Shown here: one piece after another, positions 1 to 9,154 of the stretch
How the letters are laid out: every line of letters begins with the position of its first letter
Position numbering within the stretch: position 1 is the first letter of the stretch
Origin: Verrucomicrobiota bacterium
GTDB lineage: Bacteria > Verrucomicrobiota > Verrucomicrobiae > Limisphaerales > UBA11358
Length of the DNA: 64,000 nucleotides
Direction: 5' to 3'
Assembly (NCBI GenBank): GCA_014860005.1
Contig: JACZKP010000206.1
Coordinates: 34,647-98,646, forward strand
Position numbers and translations under genes: made by a program
The notes under the pieces: generated by a model
The model's input: the letters and a program-made list of their open reading frames with translations, nothing else
Databases searched by the model: none
Told to the model about the DNA's origin: nothing

Positions 1-534
1 GCGGAGAACTTCCATAGGCTGGCGGAAATAACCCAAGCGGCTGTGACCAACCAGTCACTGTTGAGCGTGCGGTCAAGAATAGAAGAAATGGAGGAGGAAG
101 TCCTTTCCGGAAACTTTTACTCCAAACTGCGTTTCCCGAGTCCGAATTCCTTCTTTACGCTCACCAAGTGTGTTTCGAAAGCCATGCAGGCCGAAACCGA
201 GCGTTCCTTCGTGCTCTGCGCCATCGCCCTCAAGCGTCACTTCCTCCGCCACAGCGAGCATCCCGAAACTCTTGACGCGCTGATGCCGGAGTTTCTGTCT
301 GCCGTGCCGATTGACTACATGGACGGCCAGCCGATGAAGTACCGGCGCAACACCGATGGAAGCTTCACTCTGTATTCCGTCGGCGAAGATGGCGTGGACG
401 ACGGCGGCGACGCGTCGTTGCAACCCGACCGCGAGAGTTTTCGCAACCTGTGGCATCGCAAGGACTTCGTCTGGCCGCAGCCCGCATTGCCCGAAGAGGT
501 GGATGCGTGGAGAAAGGAAGCGGGCGATCGGTGA
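1..534 (+). CDS. Conserved hypothetical protein, C-terminal part (5' end outside window)
   Basis: The reading frame is open from the first base of the window with no stop, so the gene almost certainly begins upstream; a GTG at 43 is only the first in-window start. The visible C-terminus contains a helix with ALKRHFLRHSEHPETLDAL, then PIDYMDGQPMKYRR and a LYSVGEDGVDDGGD ending. This pattern (periodic helix, P-x-D-x-x-x-G-x-P-x-x-Y-R-R, then Y-S-V-G-x-D-G-x-D-D-G-G) recurs in membrane-anchored hypothetical proteins of Planctomycetes and Verrucomicrobia and resembles the tail of pseudopilin-like proteins. The function is unknown. It runs in the same direction as hflX, 88 bp away. Confidence 0.6.
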   Translation, partial: AENFHRLAEITQAAVTNQSLLSVRSRIEEMEEEVLSGNFYSKLRFPSPNSFFTLTKCVSKAMQAETERSFVLCAIALKRHFLRHSEHPETLDALMPEFLSAVPIDYMDGQPMKYRRNTDGSFTLYSVGEDGVDDGGDASLQPDRESFRNLWHRKDFVWPQPALPEEVDAWRKEAGDR

Positions 535-622
535 TGCCCGGTTCGCAGGTTGGGCATCCGTCAAAGGCCCGTCTTGTGTTAAGAGGACCACCTGTTACGC
601 TGTCGGGACGAGTTAAACTGAG

Positions 623-1903
623 TTGAAAGCATTAGTCCAAACCAGAGACACACGAACCGAGCGGGTCTTCCTCGTCGGCGTGGAATTGAAGAACGGCAGC
701 GCCGCCAATTTGCGTGAATCCCTTGATGAACTGGGTGAACTGGCCACCACGGCGGGCGGCCTGGTTATCGGGGAAGGTGCGCAGAAGCTTGAAACTCCCA
801 ACGCGGCCACTTACATCGGCAAGGGCAAGGCCGAGGAGTTCTCCCGGTTTTGCACCGAGCATACCGTGGACACGGTTATCTTCGATGACGAACTTTCGCC
901 CGCGCAAACGCGCAATCTGGAAAAGATCTTCAATGCCAAGATTCTTGATCGCACCGCGCTCATCCTCGACATCTTTTCGCAACGCGCCCGCACCCGGGAA
1001 GGCAAACTCCAGATCGAGCTGGCGCAGCTCCAGCATCTGTTGCCGCGGCTGACGCGATTCTGGGGACATTTGTCGCGGCAATCCGGCGGCATCGGGATGC
1101 GCGGCGGCGAAGGTGAATCGCAGCTCGAAGTGGATCGCCGCAAGGTTTCCGAACGCATAGACAAAATCACCAGGGACCTGGACGCGGTGCGGCGGCAGCG
1201 TGAGACACAACGCGCGGGCCGTCAACGCAGCCAGTGGCCGCTCGCCTCCATCGTGGGTTATACGAATGCGGGCAAGTCCACGTTGCTCAACCAGCTCACT
1301 GGCGCGGAGGTGCTGGCGAAGGATATTTTGTTCGCCACCCTTGATCCGACCACGCGCCGGCTGCGGCTGCCGACGAACCAGAACATTTTGCTTACTGACA
1401 CGGTGGGTTTCATCCGCAAGCTGCCGCACGGACTGGTCGAGGCCTTCAAGGCCACACTGGAAGAAGTGGTGCAGGCGGATTTGCTGCTGCATGTCGTGGA
1501 CGTGAGCCATCCGCAGGCGGACGAGCAAATTGCGGCGGTGAACGCAGTGCTGAACGAAATCGGCGCAGGAAACAAACCGACGATGATGGTCTTGAACAAG
1601 GTGGACCAGTTGAACGGCGAAAATACCGTGACGCGGCTGCATGAGCTTTATCCAAACTCCGTGGCCATCTCGGCGAAGACGGGCCACGGCGTGGAAGAAT
1701 TGCTCGCTGAAATCAGCACGCAAATCCGGCCCGAGCGCGAACTGTTGCAACTAAAGATTCCCCACGAACAATCGGCGGTCATTGCGCGGTTGCACAAGGT
1801 GGGTCAGGTGTTGGAGCGGCGTTATCTGGCGAAGACGACGAAGTTCAAGGCCCGCATCCCGCCGCATCATCATGCGGAGTTTGCAAATTTTATTGTGGAT
1901 TGA
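623..1903 (+). CDS. hflX: GTPase HflX (ribosome-splitting / stress GTPase)
   Basis: HflX is a cytoplasmic GTPase that binds the 50S subunit and rescues or splits stalled ribosomes. The 426-residue product has the family N-terminal domain (about 15-200), including the glycine-rich SGGIGMRGGEGESQLE segment near 154-169. The G domain has G1 GYTNAGKST (212-220), G3 DTVGF (259-263), G4 NKVD (325-328) and G5 SAK (350-352). A short C-terminal tail ends in a basic FKARIPPHHHAEF segment. Length matches the family. The start is a TTG at 623 preceded by no strong Shine-Dalgarno; the next plausible starts would cut into the conserved N-terminal domain. It is monocistronic: the next gene is convergent. 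Confidence 0.95.
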   Translation: MKALVQTRDTRTERVFLVGVELKNGSAANLRESLDELGELATTAGGLVIGEGAQKLETPNAATYIGKGKAEEFSRFCTEHTVDTVIFDDELSPAQTRNLEKIFNAKILDRTALILDIFSQRARTREGKLQIELAQLQHLLPRLTRFWGHLSRQSGGIGMRGGEGESQLEVDRRKVSERIDKITRDLDAVRRQRETQRAGRQRSQWPLASIVGYTNAGKSTLLNQLTGAEVLAKDILFATLDPTTRRLRLPTNQNILLTDTVGFIRKLPHGLVEAFKATLEEVVQADLLLHVVDVSHPQADEQIAAVNAVLNEIGAGNKPTMMVLNKVDQLNGENTVTRLHELYPNSVAISAKTGHGVEELLAEISTQIRPERELLQLKIPHEQSAVIARLHKVGQVLERRYLAKTTKFKARIPPHHHAEFANFIVD

Positions 1904-1951
1904 CGCGCGGCGGCCGGGTGGGTCTCTCCGCAACCGGCCAGATTCAGTACT

Positions 1952-3130
1952 TCAGTAAAGCTGCGTGGATTCGTCTTCGGTGATGGGCTTCTCGAACTGG
2001 TCGCTCTGGAGTTCCACTTTGAAGCGGGCGTCATCAGCGTGAAGCGCCTTCACGATCACCCGCCAGGTAGCCACCGCTTTTGCTGCCAGCGAGGGCAGGG
2101 TCTCCATTGTGACCTGACGATCCGTAACGCTCGCGGACGTGGCGCCTGCACTGGAAACGAATTCCTGACTGGCCGGCAGAGTGCAGACGAGGCGGATGTT
2201 GGTGCCGGTCACACTGCCCTGATTGGTGACTTTGATGACATAGGTCACTTCCTTCCCCACTTCGATGGGATCGGCAAGGTCCACGGTTTCCAGCAGGATT
2301 GCGGCCACGCCAAAAACCTCCGTGGCACATGCGCTCTGAGTGGATGTGGCACGACTGCCGCCGGCGGTGGACGCAAAAGCCATTGTGCCCGGCGTGGCCG
2401 GATTCAGGGTCGCACACACTTGTTTCCCTTGGTTGGGGAGCAGTCCGGGAATCTCCCAAGTCAAACGGTCTTCAGATATCGCCGCGCCATCAGTCTTGCT
2501 GAGGACGGTTGTTCCCGCGGGAATCATCAAGGTCAGGCTGGTCAGCGGCTCGCTGGCGTTGCCCGCGTTGATTACGGTGAGACAAACCTCGACGGGGCGG
2601 CCCATCGGCACTTTTTCAGGAACGTTGCATTTCAACACGAGCGCGGGTTTGGGTTCCGGGCCAAGGTCCTCCAGAAAGAAATTGCTGCACGCCTTGGGCG
2701 TGACGCAGCGATAGCGTTGACCGTTCGAGGTGAAGTTGAAGGCGTAAGCCGGGGCCGGCGCCTTGCCCGCCCACAGAACGTTGCGCAGACAGATGGCTTT
2801 CCCCTTCTCGCGCGACGACATGAAGGGCATGGTCGAACCGACGGGAATGGCCGTTTCGGTGATCTCGCTGGTTTCAGCCGCGTGGAAAAGATCGTCGAGT
2901 TTGCCAGTCCAGCCCCACTGTTCCAATACTGCTGCGAAATCCGGCTTTAACTTGGGATCGCGAAAGCGCGACCTCAGTTCCTCGGAGGTTTTCACCGGCG
3001 GAGCGAACCGGGTGGCTGGATTTCCCAGCCGCGTGGCACGGTGTTGCTCAGCGGGCGCCGGCGCACTGGATAACAGAATGAGACTGGCCACGATAGCCGG
3101 CATAACACAAAGCAGCTTCATGGAAACCAA
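1952..3130 (-). CDS. Exported DUF11-repeat protein
   Basis: This is an exported protein of unknown role. Residues 1-28 form a typical signal peptide (K5, hydrophobic core LLCVMPAIVASLILL, then an Ala-rich cleavage region). Residues 35-150 are unassigned. Two Ig-like conserved-repeat (DUF11) modules follow. The first, about 165-275, contains GRPVEVCLTVINAGNASEP. The second, about 280-385, contains KEVTYVIKVTNQGSVTGTNI. Each has the usual N-x-G turn and a closing beta strand. DUF11 modules are stalk-like beta domains in cell-surface or outer-membrane proteins. Several Cys residues in the middle part may form disulfides. The gene is convergent with hflX and divergent from radC. Confidence 0.7.
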   Translation of the reverse strand: MVSMKLLCVMPAIVASLILLSSAPAPAEQHRATRLGNPATRFAPPVKTSEELRSRFRDPKLKPDFAAVLEQWGWTGKLDDLFHAAETSEITETAIPVGSTMPFMSSREKGKAICLRNVLWAGKAPAPAYAFNFTSNGQRYRCVTPKACSNFFLEDLGPEPKPALVLKCNVPEKVPMGRPVEVCLTVINAGNASEPLTSLTLMIPAGTTVLSKTDGAAISEDRLTWEIPGLLPNQGKQVCATLNPATPGTMAFASTAGGSRATSTQSACATEVFGVAAILLETVDLADPIEVGKEVTYVIKVTNQGSVTGTNIRLVCTLPASQEFVSSAGATSASVTDRQVTMETLPSLAAKAVATWRVIVKALHADDARFKVELQSDQFEKPITEDESTQLY

Positions 3131-3227
3131 ACTCCAAAAAAAGCCGGCGCAAGGCGAGAGAATAAGCGGCTTGAGGTGGCGTCCGTTTTTTCGTGTGTTT
3201 TGAAGCTTTCGGGATTAGACAATCCGC

Positions 3228-3938
3228 ATGCCCTCCGCGCTCAAGATCAAAGACCAGCCGGCCAGCGAACGGCCGCGCGAACGGCTCGCCGCCAAAGGCC
3301 CGGGTGCGCTGACGGATGCGGAGTTAATCGCCATCCTGTTGCGCACCGGACTGCGCGGCGCAAACGCCGTTGAGATTGGCGCGCAGTTGCTGAGACAATT
3401 TGGTTCGTTGCAGGCGTTGGCGCGGGCGTCGGTGGATGATCTGCGCAAGGTCAAGGGCATTGGGCGCGACAAGGCGGTCACGTTGCTGGCCGCGTTCACG
3501 CTGGCCCGCAAGATGGCGGAAGAGTTGCAGCGCGAATCTCCTGTGCTCGATAATCCCGAAGCCATCGTGGCGCTCTTGAAAGGGCAGAATCTCGTCAAGG
3601 ACGTCGAGACGCTCCAAGTGTTGCTGCTCAACACACGTCGCCGGCTGATCCGCGTGGAGGAGGTCCTGGACGGGACGATTGACCAGTTGCTGGTGCATCC
3701 GCGCGAGGTCTTCAAGCGCGCCATCGCCGCAAACGCGGCGGCCATCGTGCTGGCTCACAATCATCCGAGCGGGGATCCCACACCGAGCGAGGCGGACATC
3801 AAGGTGACGCGCGACCTCATCCGCGCCGGGCAACTGCTCAAGATTGAGGTGCTCGACCACATCATCTTTGGGCGGGCGACGCCGGAACGGGCGAAGGATT
3901 ATTCGTCCTTACGGGAATTAGGCTATTTTTACTCGTGA
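3228..3938 (+). CDS. radC: RadC family JAMM/MPN protein
   Basis: This is a 236-residue RadC-family protein. Residues 26-100 form the N-terminal UPF0758 region with a helix-hairpin-helix (VKGIGRDKA, 75-83). Residues 105-236 form the MPN/JAMM domain with the zinc motif HNHPSGDPTPSEAD at 177-190 (two His and the Asp in place) and the usual DHIIFG strand near the end. The historical assignment to DNA repair is doubtful; the biochemical role is not settled, although a metal-dependent hydrolase fold is certain. The ATG at 3228 gives the family length. The gene stands alone. Confidence 0.93.
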   Translation: MPSALKIKDQPASERPRERLAAKGPGALTDAELIAILLRTGLRGANAVEIGAQLLRQFGSLQALARASVDDLRKVKGIGRDKAVTLLAAFTLARKMAEELQRESPVLDNPEAIVALLKGQNLVKDVETLQVLLLNTRRRLIRVEEVLDGTIDQLLVHPREVFKRAIAANAAAIVLAHNHPSGDPTPSEADIKVTRDLIRAGQLLKIEVLDHIIFGRATPERAKDYSSLRELGYFYS

Positions 3939-3962
3939 GGGGAGACTGAAGGGCTCAAATAC

Positions 3963-4037
3963 CCAATTACCCAAAATACCCAGATACCCATATCGCCAAC
4001 GTTCAAGCTTTGGGTATTTGGGTGTCTGGGTGATTGG
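3963..4037. repeat. Long imperfect inverted repeat built on an ACCCA/TGGGT pattern
   Basis: Two arms of about 30 bases (3963-3992 and 4008-4037) are near-complementary around a 15-base loop. Both arms consist of a short unit repeated several times (TACCCA on the left, TGGGTAT/TGGGTGT on the right). Most mismatches would be G-U pairs in RNA. It lies between radC and lpxA. It could act as a radC terminator, but no T-tract follows the right arm, and it looks more like an interspersed palindromic element. Confidence 0.7.
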
Positions 4038-4081
4038 AAACTTGGATTCCCTCACCCGGACCTTTAGAGTTCGCGCCGCAC

Positions 4082-4882
4082 ATGATTCATCCGACTGCTG
4101 TTGTTCATCCGCAGGCAAAACTGGACCCGACCGTCCGCGTCGGCCCTTACGCCGTGATTGACGAAGGCGTGGAGTTGGGCGCGGAGTGCGTGGTCGGTCC
4201 GTATGTTTACCTGACTGGCCAGACCGTGATCGGCGCGCACAACTGCTTCCACGCCGGATGTGTCATCGGTGACGCGCCGCAGGATGTGAAATACGACGGC
4301 CAGCCGACCCGGCTGCGCATTGGTGATCACAACCGGTTTCGCGAACACGTCACGGTGCATCGCTCCAACAAGGTGGAGGACGAGACGATCATAGGCTCGC
4401 ACAATTTCCTCATGGCCAACTGTCATGTGGGGCACAACTGCCGCTTAAGCGATCACATCATCATCGCCAACGGGGCGTTGCTGGGCGGGCATGTGCTTGT
4501 GCAGGAACGCGCGTTTATTTCGGGCAACTGTCTGGTGCATCAGTTCACGCGCGTGGGCACGCTGGCGATCATGCAAGGCGGGGCCGGCGTCAGCAAAGAC
4601 GTGCCGCCGTTCACCGTGGCCATGCGGGTTAATGAGATCTGCGGATTAAACACCGTGGGTTTGCGGCGGGCGGGTTTCACCGCGGCGGATCGGCTGGCGT
4701 TGAAGCAGGTCTATCACGCGCTGTTTCGGAGTGGTCAAAATCTGCGGCAGGCGCTCGTCAAAGCACAGGAAACCTTCACCAGTACCGCGGCGAAAACGCT
4801 GATGGGTTTCGTAGCGGAAGCCAAGCGGGGTGTCTGCCCCGATGTCAGCCGGCAGATTGATGCGGAGGAATCCACCGACTAA
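4082..4882 (+). CDS. lpxA: Acyl-ACP--UDP-N-acetylglucosamine O-acyltransferase
   Basis: LpxA catalyses the first step of lipid A synthesis in the cytoplasm, moving a 3-hydroxyacyl chain from acyl-carrier protein to UDP-GlcNAc. The protein is a left-handed beta helix: hexapeptide repeats start at IHPTAVVHPQAKLDPTV and continue to about residue 190, followed by a C-terminal helical domain. The catalytic region LMANCHVGHNC (H115 and H118, corresponding to the E. coli His pair) and GGHV at 136-139 are intact. I chose the ATG at 4082 (266 aa, like E. coli at 262) over an upstream in-frame ATG at 4034, which lies inside the inverted repeat. No other lpx or fabZ genes are adjacent. Its presence implies an LPS-bearing outer membrane. 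Confidence 0.95.
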   Translation: MIHPTAVVHPQAKLDPTVRVGPYAVIDEGVELGAECVVGPYVYLTGQTVIGAHNCFHAGCVIGDAPQDVKYDGQPTRLRIGDHNRFREHVTVHRSNKVEDETIIGSHNFLMANCHVGHNCRLSDHIIIANGALLGGHVLVQERAFISGNCLVHQFTRVGTLAIMQGGAGVSKDVPPFTVAMRVNEICGLNTVGLRRAGFTAADRLALKQVYHALFRSGQNLRQALVKAQETFTSTAAKTLMGFVAEAKRGVCPDVSRQIDAEESTD

Positions 4883-4950
4883 ACCGGGGGCTCGGTCGTA
4901 GCGCGTTGGTCTCCCTCCGGCTGGCGTGGGAAATCTTCCTGAAAGAGGCT

Positions 4951-4979
4951 TTGACGGCGCCGCGCGATTGCGCTACGCT
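4951..4979 (+). promoter_or_regulatory. Candidate sigma-70-type promoter for the 4992 gene
   Basis: TTGACG at 4951-4956 and TACGCT at 4974-4979 are separated by exactly 17 bases. The start codon is at 4992, so the leader would be very short. This rests only on motif and spacing. Confidence 0.35.
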
Positions 4980-4991
4980 GTTTGACCGAAG

Positions 4992-6098
4992 ATGAGTGTT
5001 CGCTGTATGCAATTTGCCCCTCTACTCGCGGCTGTGACGCTGGGGGTTTGCCTGTCGGCTCAGGGCCAGCAATCGCTGCCCGCGCGCGGCCAGAAAATCA
5101 TCTTTTCCGATCCCAAGGGCGACCCGGTTAGTTCCAACCTCAATGCACTCGCCACCCAGAAACTGAATCTCAAGAGCTTGGAGGATGAATTCAAGAAGCC
5201 ATACAGTCTTTCCGGCCCGGGGGTGGCCGGCAGCGCAGCCCCGCTGCCATTGCCCCACCTGCCGCAACCCAACCTGAGCCGGCAACAACTCCGCGAATTA
5301 TTTGAGAAGGAGCGGGATTGGATATTCCAGGCCCCGGAAGATTTCGAGTCCACGCTGACGGCAGAAAAGATTTTCAAAGTTCCGGAGTATGACGAGGACG
5401 GTCAGGAAAAGCAGAAGCCGGGCGCGGTCGAGCGTTTTTACCAACGTTTGGACGAGGAGCGTAAAGAAATCACCCGCCCGCGGGAGGAAGCTGAAGCTTC
5501 CCCGATGTTCAGCAACCAGGAATCCTTTGGGTTTGCCTCCAGTCGCGACTTGTTGGATTTCCAGCGGCTCAAGCCGGGAAGCAATATCGGGAGCCGGACG
5601 GAAGGCAGCTCCGGGCTGGATGGTCCGAACCTTTCCCCCGAAGAGATTATGCGGCGGCTCGCCGGTGGGAATAGTGGATCTCGTTTTCAAGGCGCTCTCA
5701 TGTCGGCGGAGATCTCCGGCTTTCTCGACGCTGGCAAAATCGAACTCCTGCCGCAGTCGGTCGCGCAACAGGCGCGCATGGAGGAGTTCAAACGATTGCT
5801 GGAGCCGCGCGTGGGAGCATCCTCCCTGGGTGGTGAAGCAAACTTGAACTTGCTGAACAACGCTCCTTCAACCAGCCCCAGCCTTGCCACTTCAAGCGGA
5901 CTGGGCCTGCTGCCCGAGGTGTCCGGGCTTAATCCATCCAGTCCGATGGCCTCAGGGATGGGCGCGCCGCAAAGCCCACGAACATTGATCACGGCCCCGC
6001 CGGCACGGCCTGGTTTTTCACCAGCAGAGTCAACTCTTGAGCCAGCCCGAACGGCGACCCCAACCCCCGCATTCAACCTGCCCAAACGGGTATTTTGA
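4992..6098 (+). CDS. Exported hypothetical protein, low-complexity C-terminus
   Basis: The 368-residue product begins with a signal peptide (about 1-26: MQFAPLLAAVTLGVCLSAQG). The rest has no domain I recognise. Residues 95-190 are charged and probably helical (QQLRELFEKERDWIF; RFYQRLDEERKEI). Residues 250-280 form another helix. The final 80 residues are rich in Pro, Ser, Ala and Thr and probably disordered. There are no Cys residues in the predicted mature part. A good promoter-like sequence lies just upstream. It is convergent with moeA, only 15 bases apart. It is probably periplasmic or surface-located; the function is unknown. Confidence 0.6.
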   Translation: MSVRCMQFAPLLAAVTLGVCLSAQGQQSLPARGQKIIFSDPKGDPVSSNLNALATQKLNLKSLEDEFKKPYSLSGPGVAGSAAPLPLPHLPQPNLSRQQLRELFEKERDWIFQAPEDFESTLTAEKIFKVPEYDEDGQEKQKPGAVERFYQRLDEERKEITRPREEAEASPMFSNQESFGFASSRDLLDFQRLKPGSNIGSRTEGSSGLDGPNLSPEEIMRRLAGGNSGSRFQGALMSAEISGFLDAGKIELLPQSVAQQARMEEFKRLLEPRVGASSLGGEANLNLLNNAPSTSPSLATSSGLGLLPEVSGLNPSSPMASGMGAPQSPRTLITAPPARPGFSPAESTLEPARTATPTPAFNLPKRVF

Positions 6099-6113
6099 AC
6101 GGTCACCCGCGGT

Positions 6114-7319
6114 TTAACTCCAGCACAAGACCTTCACCGCAGATCCTTTGGCCAAAGTGCTTCGCGGTGCCAAGTCCACCAAACCGTTGCCGACCGCGAG
6201 CGAGGCCAGCGCATGGGAAGCCTGCAAGCCGGCGGAGCGGACCTCTCCCGACGAATTGACCGTCACGCGCACAAAATGCCGGCGCTCGCCGGGGTTGGCC
6301 AGCGGCTCGGTCAAGACACCCGGAACCGCAGGCAGAGCGAGGTCCGTGGCGCCCTGCCAGCGCAAGAGTGCGGGCCGCACCAGGAGCAGGAAGGTCACAA
6401 ACGCAGAAACGGGATTGCCGGGTAAGCCAAACAAATAGCTGTCGCGCCAGCGGCCAAAGACAAAAGGCTTGCCCGGCCGCATGGCCACTTTCCAGAACTC
6501 GAGGGTGCCGCCCAGTTGCTCCCAGGCGGTTTTCACAAAATCCATTTCCCCGACGGACACGCCGCCGGAGGTCACCACCATGTCACATTCATCCACGGCT
6601 CGCTGCAGCGCATGCCGGGTGGCGGCAAGGTCGTCGGGCACCAGTGGATAAACTTCCGGGAGGCCGCCGGCTCGCCGAATCAATTCCGCGAGCGCGACCC
6701 GGTTGCTTTCGTAAATCTGCCCGGAAGCGAGCGGGCTGCCGGCTTCGCAAAGTTCCGAGCCCGTGGCGAGCAGGCCAACGCGAGGTTGTTGCCCCACCCG
6801 CACATCGGCAACGCCAGTGGCGGCGAGCAGACTGAGTTTGCCCGGGTCCAACACGCTGCCGGCCGCCGCCAAAACCGCCAGCCGTTTCACATCCGAGCCG
6901 CGCAGACGGACATTCTCCCCGGGCCTCACCGGATCGCAAACCAACACTTCCCCCGCTTGATCGGCCACCACGCGGGTGTCCTCTTGCATGACTACGGCGT
7001 CTGCTCCACCGGGAAGCGGTGAGCCGGTGAATAGCCTTACACATTCGCCGGTGCCCAGTTCGCCGCGGAAGACTTCGCCCGCCGCGATTCGCCCGCGCAA
7101 TTGCAATTTGACGGGCTCCGCCTCGGCGGCTGATGACACGTCCGCCGCGCGCAAGGCGTAGCCGTCCATGGCGGAGTTGTCGAAAGGCGGCAGATCAACG
7201 CCTGAGTGAACCGTCCCGGCGAGGATGCGGCCAGCGGCCTCAGTCAGCCGGACAGTTTCGGTCGGCGGCGCGGGCAGCGCGGCGAGAATTTGTTGGAGCG
7301 CCTCATCGAGTTCGATCAC
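6114..7319 (-). CDS. moeA: Molybdopterin molybdenumtransferase MoeA
   Basis: MoeA inserts molybdate into adenylylated molybdopterin, the last step of molybdenum cofactor synthesis. The 401-residue protein shows the full family order. Domains I/II carry DLPPFDNSAMDGYALRAADV near 40-59 and TGSPLPGGADAVVMQEDT near 98-115. The MPT-binding domain III carries GVLLATGSEL-like and TSGGVSVGEMDFVK (about 250-263). KPFVFGR and LFGLPGNPVSAFVTF follow near 285-311. A C-terminal beta domain IV completes it. No other moa/moe genes are in the window, so it is a stand-alone locus. The ATG at 7319 matches the family start. Confidence 0.95.
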   Translation of the reverse strand: MIELDEALQQILAALPAPPTETVRLTEAAGRILAGTVHSGVDLPPFDNSAMDGYALRAADVSSAAEAEPVKLQLRGRIAAGEVFRGELGTGECVRLFTGSPLPGGADAVVMQEDTRVVADQAGEVLVCDPVRPGENVRLRGSDVKRLAVLAAAGSVLDPGKLSLLAATGVADVRVGQQPRVGLLATGSELCEAGSPLASGQIYESNRVALAELIRRAGGLPEVYPLVPDDLAATRHALQRAVDECDMVVTSGGVSVGEMDFVKTAWEQLGGTLEFWKVAMRPGKPFVFGRWRDSYLFGLPGNPVSAFVTFLLLVRPALLRWQGATDLALPAVPGVLTEPLANPGERRHFVRVTVNSSGEVRSAGLQASHALASLAVGNGLVDLAPRSTLAKGSAVKVLCWS

Positions 7320-7411
7320 GCGCTGAATAATTCTCGAACCGGGGCAGTTTGAAAAGTCAGATTGGCGCGTCGTGGAATGAATCCGCGCAACTGGCCCACT
7401 TACCGGACGCG

Positions 7412-9151
7412 TCAGTGCGCGGACGTCAACAGCAGCACCTGCTCCAGCGTGGACACACCTTCCCGTGCGCGGTCCAGCGCCACCATGCGCAACGTGCGCA
7501 TCCCCTGACCGATGGCGACCTTGCCCATTTCACGCGTATTAGCGCGGGCGATGACGAGTTTGCGGATTTCGTCCGTGATGGTCATGGCTTCGATGACCGC
7601 AAGGCGTCCGGCATAACCGGAGTTCTTGCAGCGATCACATCCGCGGCCGCGGTAAAGCGTGATGCCGTCGAAAATGTTCGGGTCAATATTCAGGTCCTGG
7701 AACATCTTAACCGGGTAGGTGACCGGCTCTTTGCAGTGCGAGCAGATGCGCCGCATCAGGCGTTGCGCACATGACAAAATGACGGACGAGGAAATCAAGA
7801 ACGGCGCAATCCCCATGTCGTCCAGACGCGCAATGGCGCCTGGTGCGTCATTACAGTGCATTGTGCTCAACACTTGATGGCCCGTAAGCGCGGCTTCGAT
7901 GGCGATTTCCGCCGTCTCGGTGTCGCGGATTTCACCGATCATGATGATGTCCGGATCCTGGCGCAGGATTGAGCGGAGAGCATTGGCAAAGGACAGGCCG
8001 ATCTCCTTTTTAACGGGCACCTGATTGATGCCAGGAATCTGAAACTCAACCGGATCCTCAACGGTAATGATGTTGTAGATGGGGTTGTTGAGTTCGTTAA
8101 GGGCGGAGTAGAGAGTGGTGGTTTTGCCCGAGCCGGTGGGGCCGGTGACGAGGATCAAACCGTGCGGGGCGTCCACCGCGCTCTTGAACTGCTGGAAGGT
8201 GTCACCGTCCAGGCCAAGCTTGTCAATGCTGGCAGAGAGGTTCGATTTATCGAGCACGCGCAGTACGATTTTCTCGCCATGCACAGTGGGCATGATGGAC
8301 ACGCGCAAGTCGTAGTCCTTGCCTCCCACGCGCACGCGCATGCGGCCGTCTTGCGGCAGCCGGCGTTCGGCGATGTCCAGGCTGCTCATGATCTTGAAAC
8401 GCGAGGCCAGCCCCAACTGCATCTGCTTGGGCGGCGGGGTTGCATCTATCAGCACTCCGTCCACACGATAGCGCAAGCGCAACACCTTCTCGAACGGCTC
8501 AACATGCACGTCGCTGGCGCGGTCTTTAATGGCTTGAACGAGGATGAGATTGGCGAGCTTGATGACCGGCGCCTCCTCGCTTGACGCGGCCAACTGGTCA
8601 AGGTTGACCTCTTCGACGTTCTCTTTGACGGTTTCGACGCTCTCATCATCCGTATCAACGTCACCTTTCTTTTGCGCGTCGAGGATGATATCCTCCATGC
8701 TGCCGCCCTTGGCCGCGTCGAGGTTGTTGAGCTTGTCCAGGATGGATTTCTCGGAGGCGATCATCGGCGCGACCTCGAGCCGGGTGATGCGCTTGACATC
8801 GTCAATGGCCAGCACGTTCAGCGGGTCGGCCATCGCGAGGAAGATTTTGTTTTCCAGACGCGAGATCGGCACGACCTTGTGGTTGTGGGCGATTTCGCGC
8901 GGCAGCAGGTCTGCGACCTCGGGAAGGATGGTGATGCGGCCCAAATTAATGGGCGGAACGTTGAGCACCCGGCCCATCGAAACAGTCATGTCCTGCTCAC
9001 TGACGTAGGCTTTTTCCAGGACGAGCTTCATGAAGCGCGTCCCTTCCTTCTTCTGGCGCTCCATTAGTTCCTCGACCTGCTTGATGCTCAACAGGCCGTC
9101 TTCGATCAGGGCGTCGGCGATGCGTTCGCCGTATGATTTCACCGGAGGCAT
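7412..9151 (-). CDS. Type II secretion / type IV pilus assembly ATPase (GspE/PilB family)
   Basis: This is the hexameric cytoplasmic motor that powers pseudopilus or pilus extension. Residues 1-140 are a MshEN/GspE-N-type domain, with a charged linker at about 155-190. The ATPase core has Walker A GPTGSGKTT (337-345), the Asp box near 366-369, Walker B DPDIIMIGEIRD (399-410) and the His box LTGHQVLSTMH (422-432). The zinc tetracysteine is C470/C473 and C505/C508. All catalytic elements are intact, and the length of 579 fits PilB/GspE. It lies 3 bases downstream of a TPR-MshEN gene (9155-10009), so the two are co-transcribed. GspE and PilB cannot be told apart without the rest of the system, which is not in the window apart from a pseudopilin at 41.8 kb. 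Confidence 0.93.
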   Translation of the reverse strand: MPPVKSYGERIADALIEDGLLSIKQVEELMERQKKEGTRFMKLVLEKAYVSEQDMTVSMGRVLNVPPINLGRITILPEVADLLPREIAHNHKVVPISRLENKIFLAMADPLNVLAIDDVKRITRLEVAPMIASEKSILDKLNNLDAAKGGSMEDIILDAQKKGDVDTDDESVETVKENVEEVNLDQLAASSEEAPVIKLANLILVQAIKDRASDVHVEPFEKVLRLRYRVDGVLIDATPPPKQMQLGLASRFKIMSSLDIAERRLPQDGRMRVRVGGKDYDLRVSIMPTVHGEKIVLRVLDKSNLSASIDKLGLDGDTFQQFKSAVDAPHGLILVTGPTGSGKTTTLYSALNELNNPIYNIITVEDPVEFQIPGINQVPVKKEIGLSFANALRSILRQDPDIIMIGEIRDTETAEIAIEAALTGHQVLSTMHCNDAPGAIARLDDMGIAPFLISSSVILSCAQRLMRRICSHCKEPVTYPVKMFQDLNIDPNIFDGITLYRGRGCDRCKNSGYAGRLAVIEAMTITDEIRKLVIARANTREMGKVAIGQGMRTLRMVALDRAREGVSTLEQVLLLTSAH

Positions 9152-9154
9152 GGT

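Noticed and set aside
632..1750. A 372-codon minus-strand frame opposite hflX.
   Set aside because: All G-motifs and the HflX domain are on the plus strand.
2039..2950. A 303-codon plus-strand frame opposite the DUF11 gene.
   Set aside because: The minus-strand frame has a signal peptide and DUF11 repeats; the plus frame shows no recognisable family.
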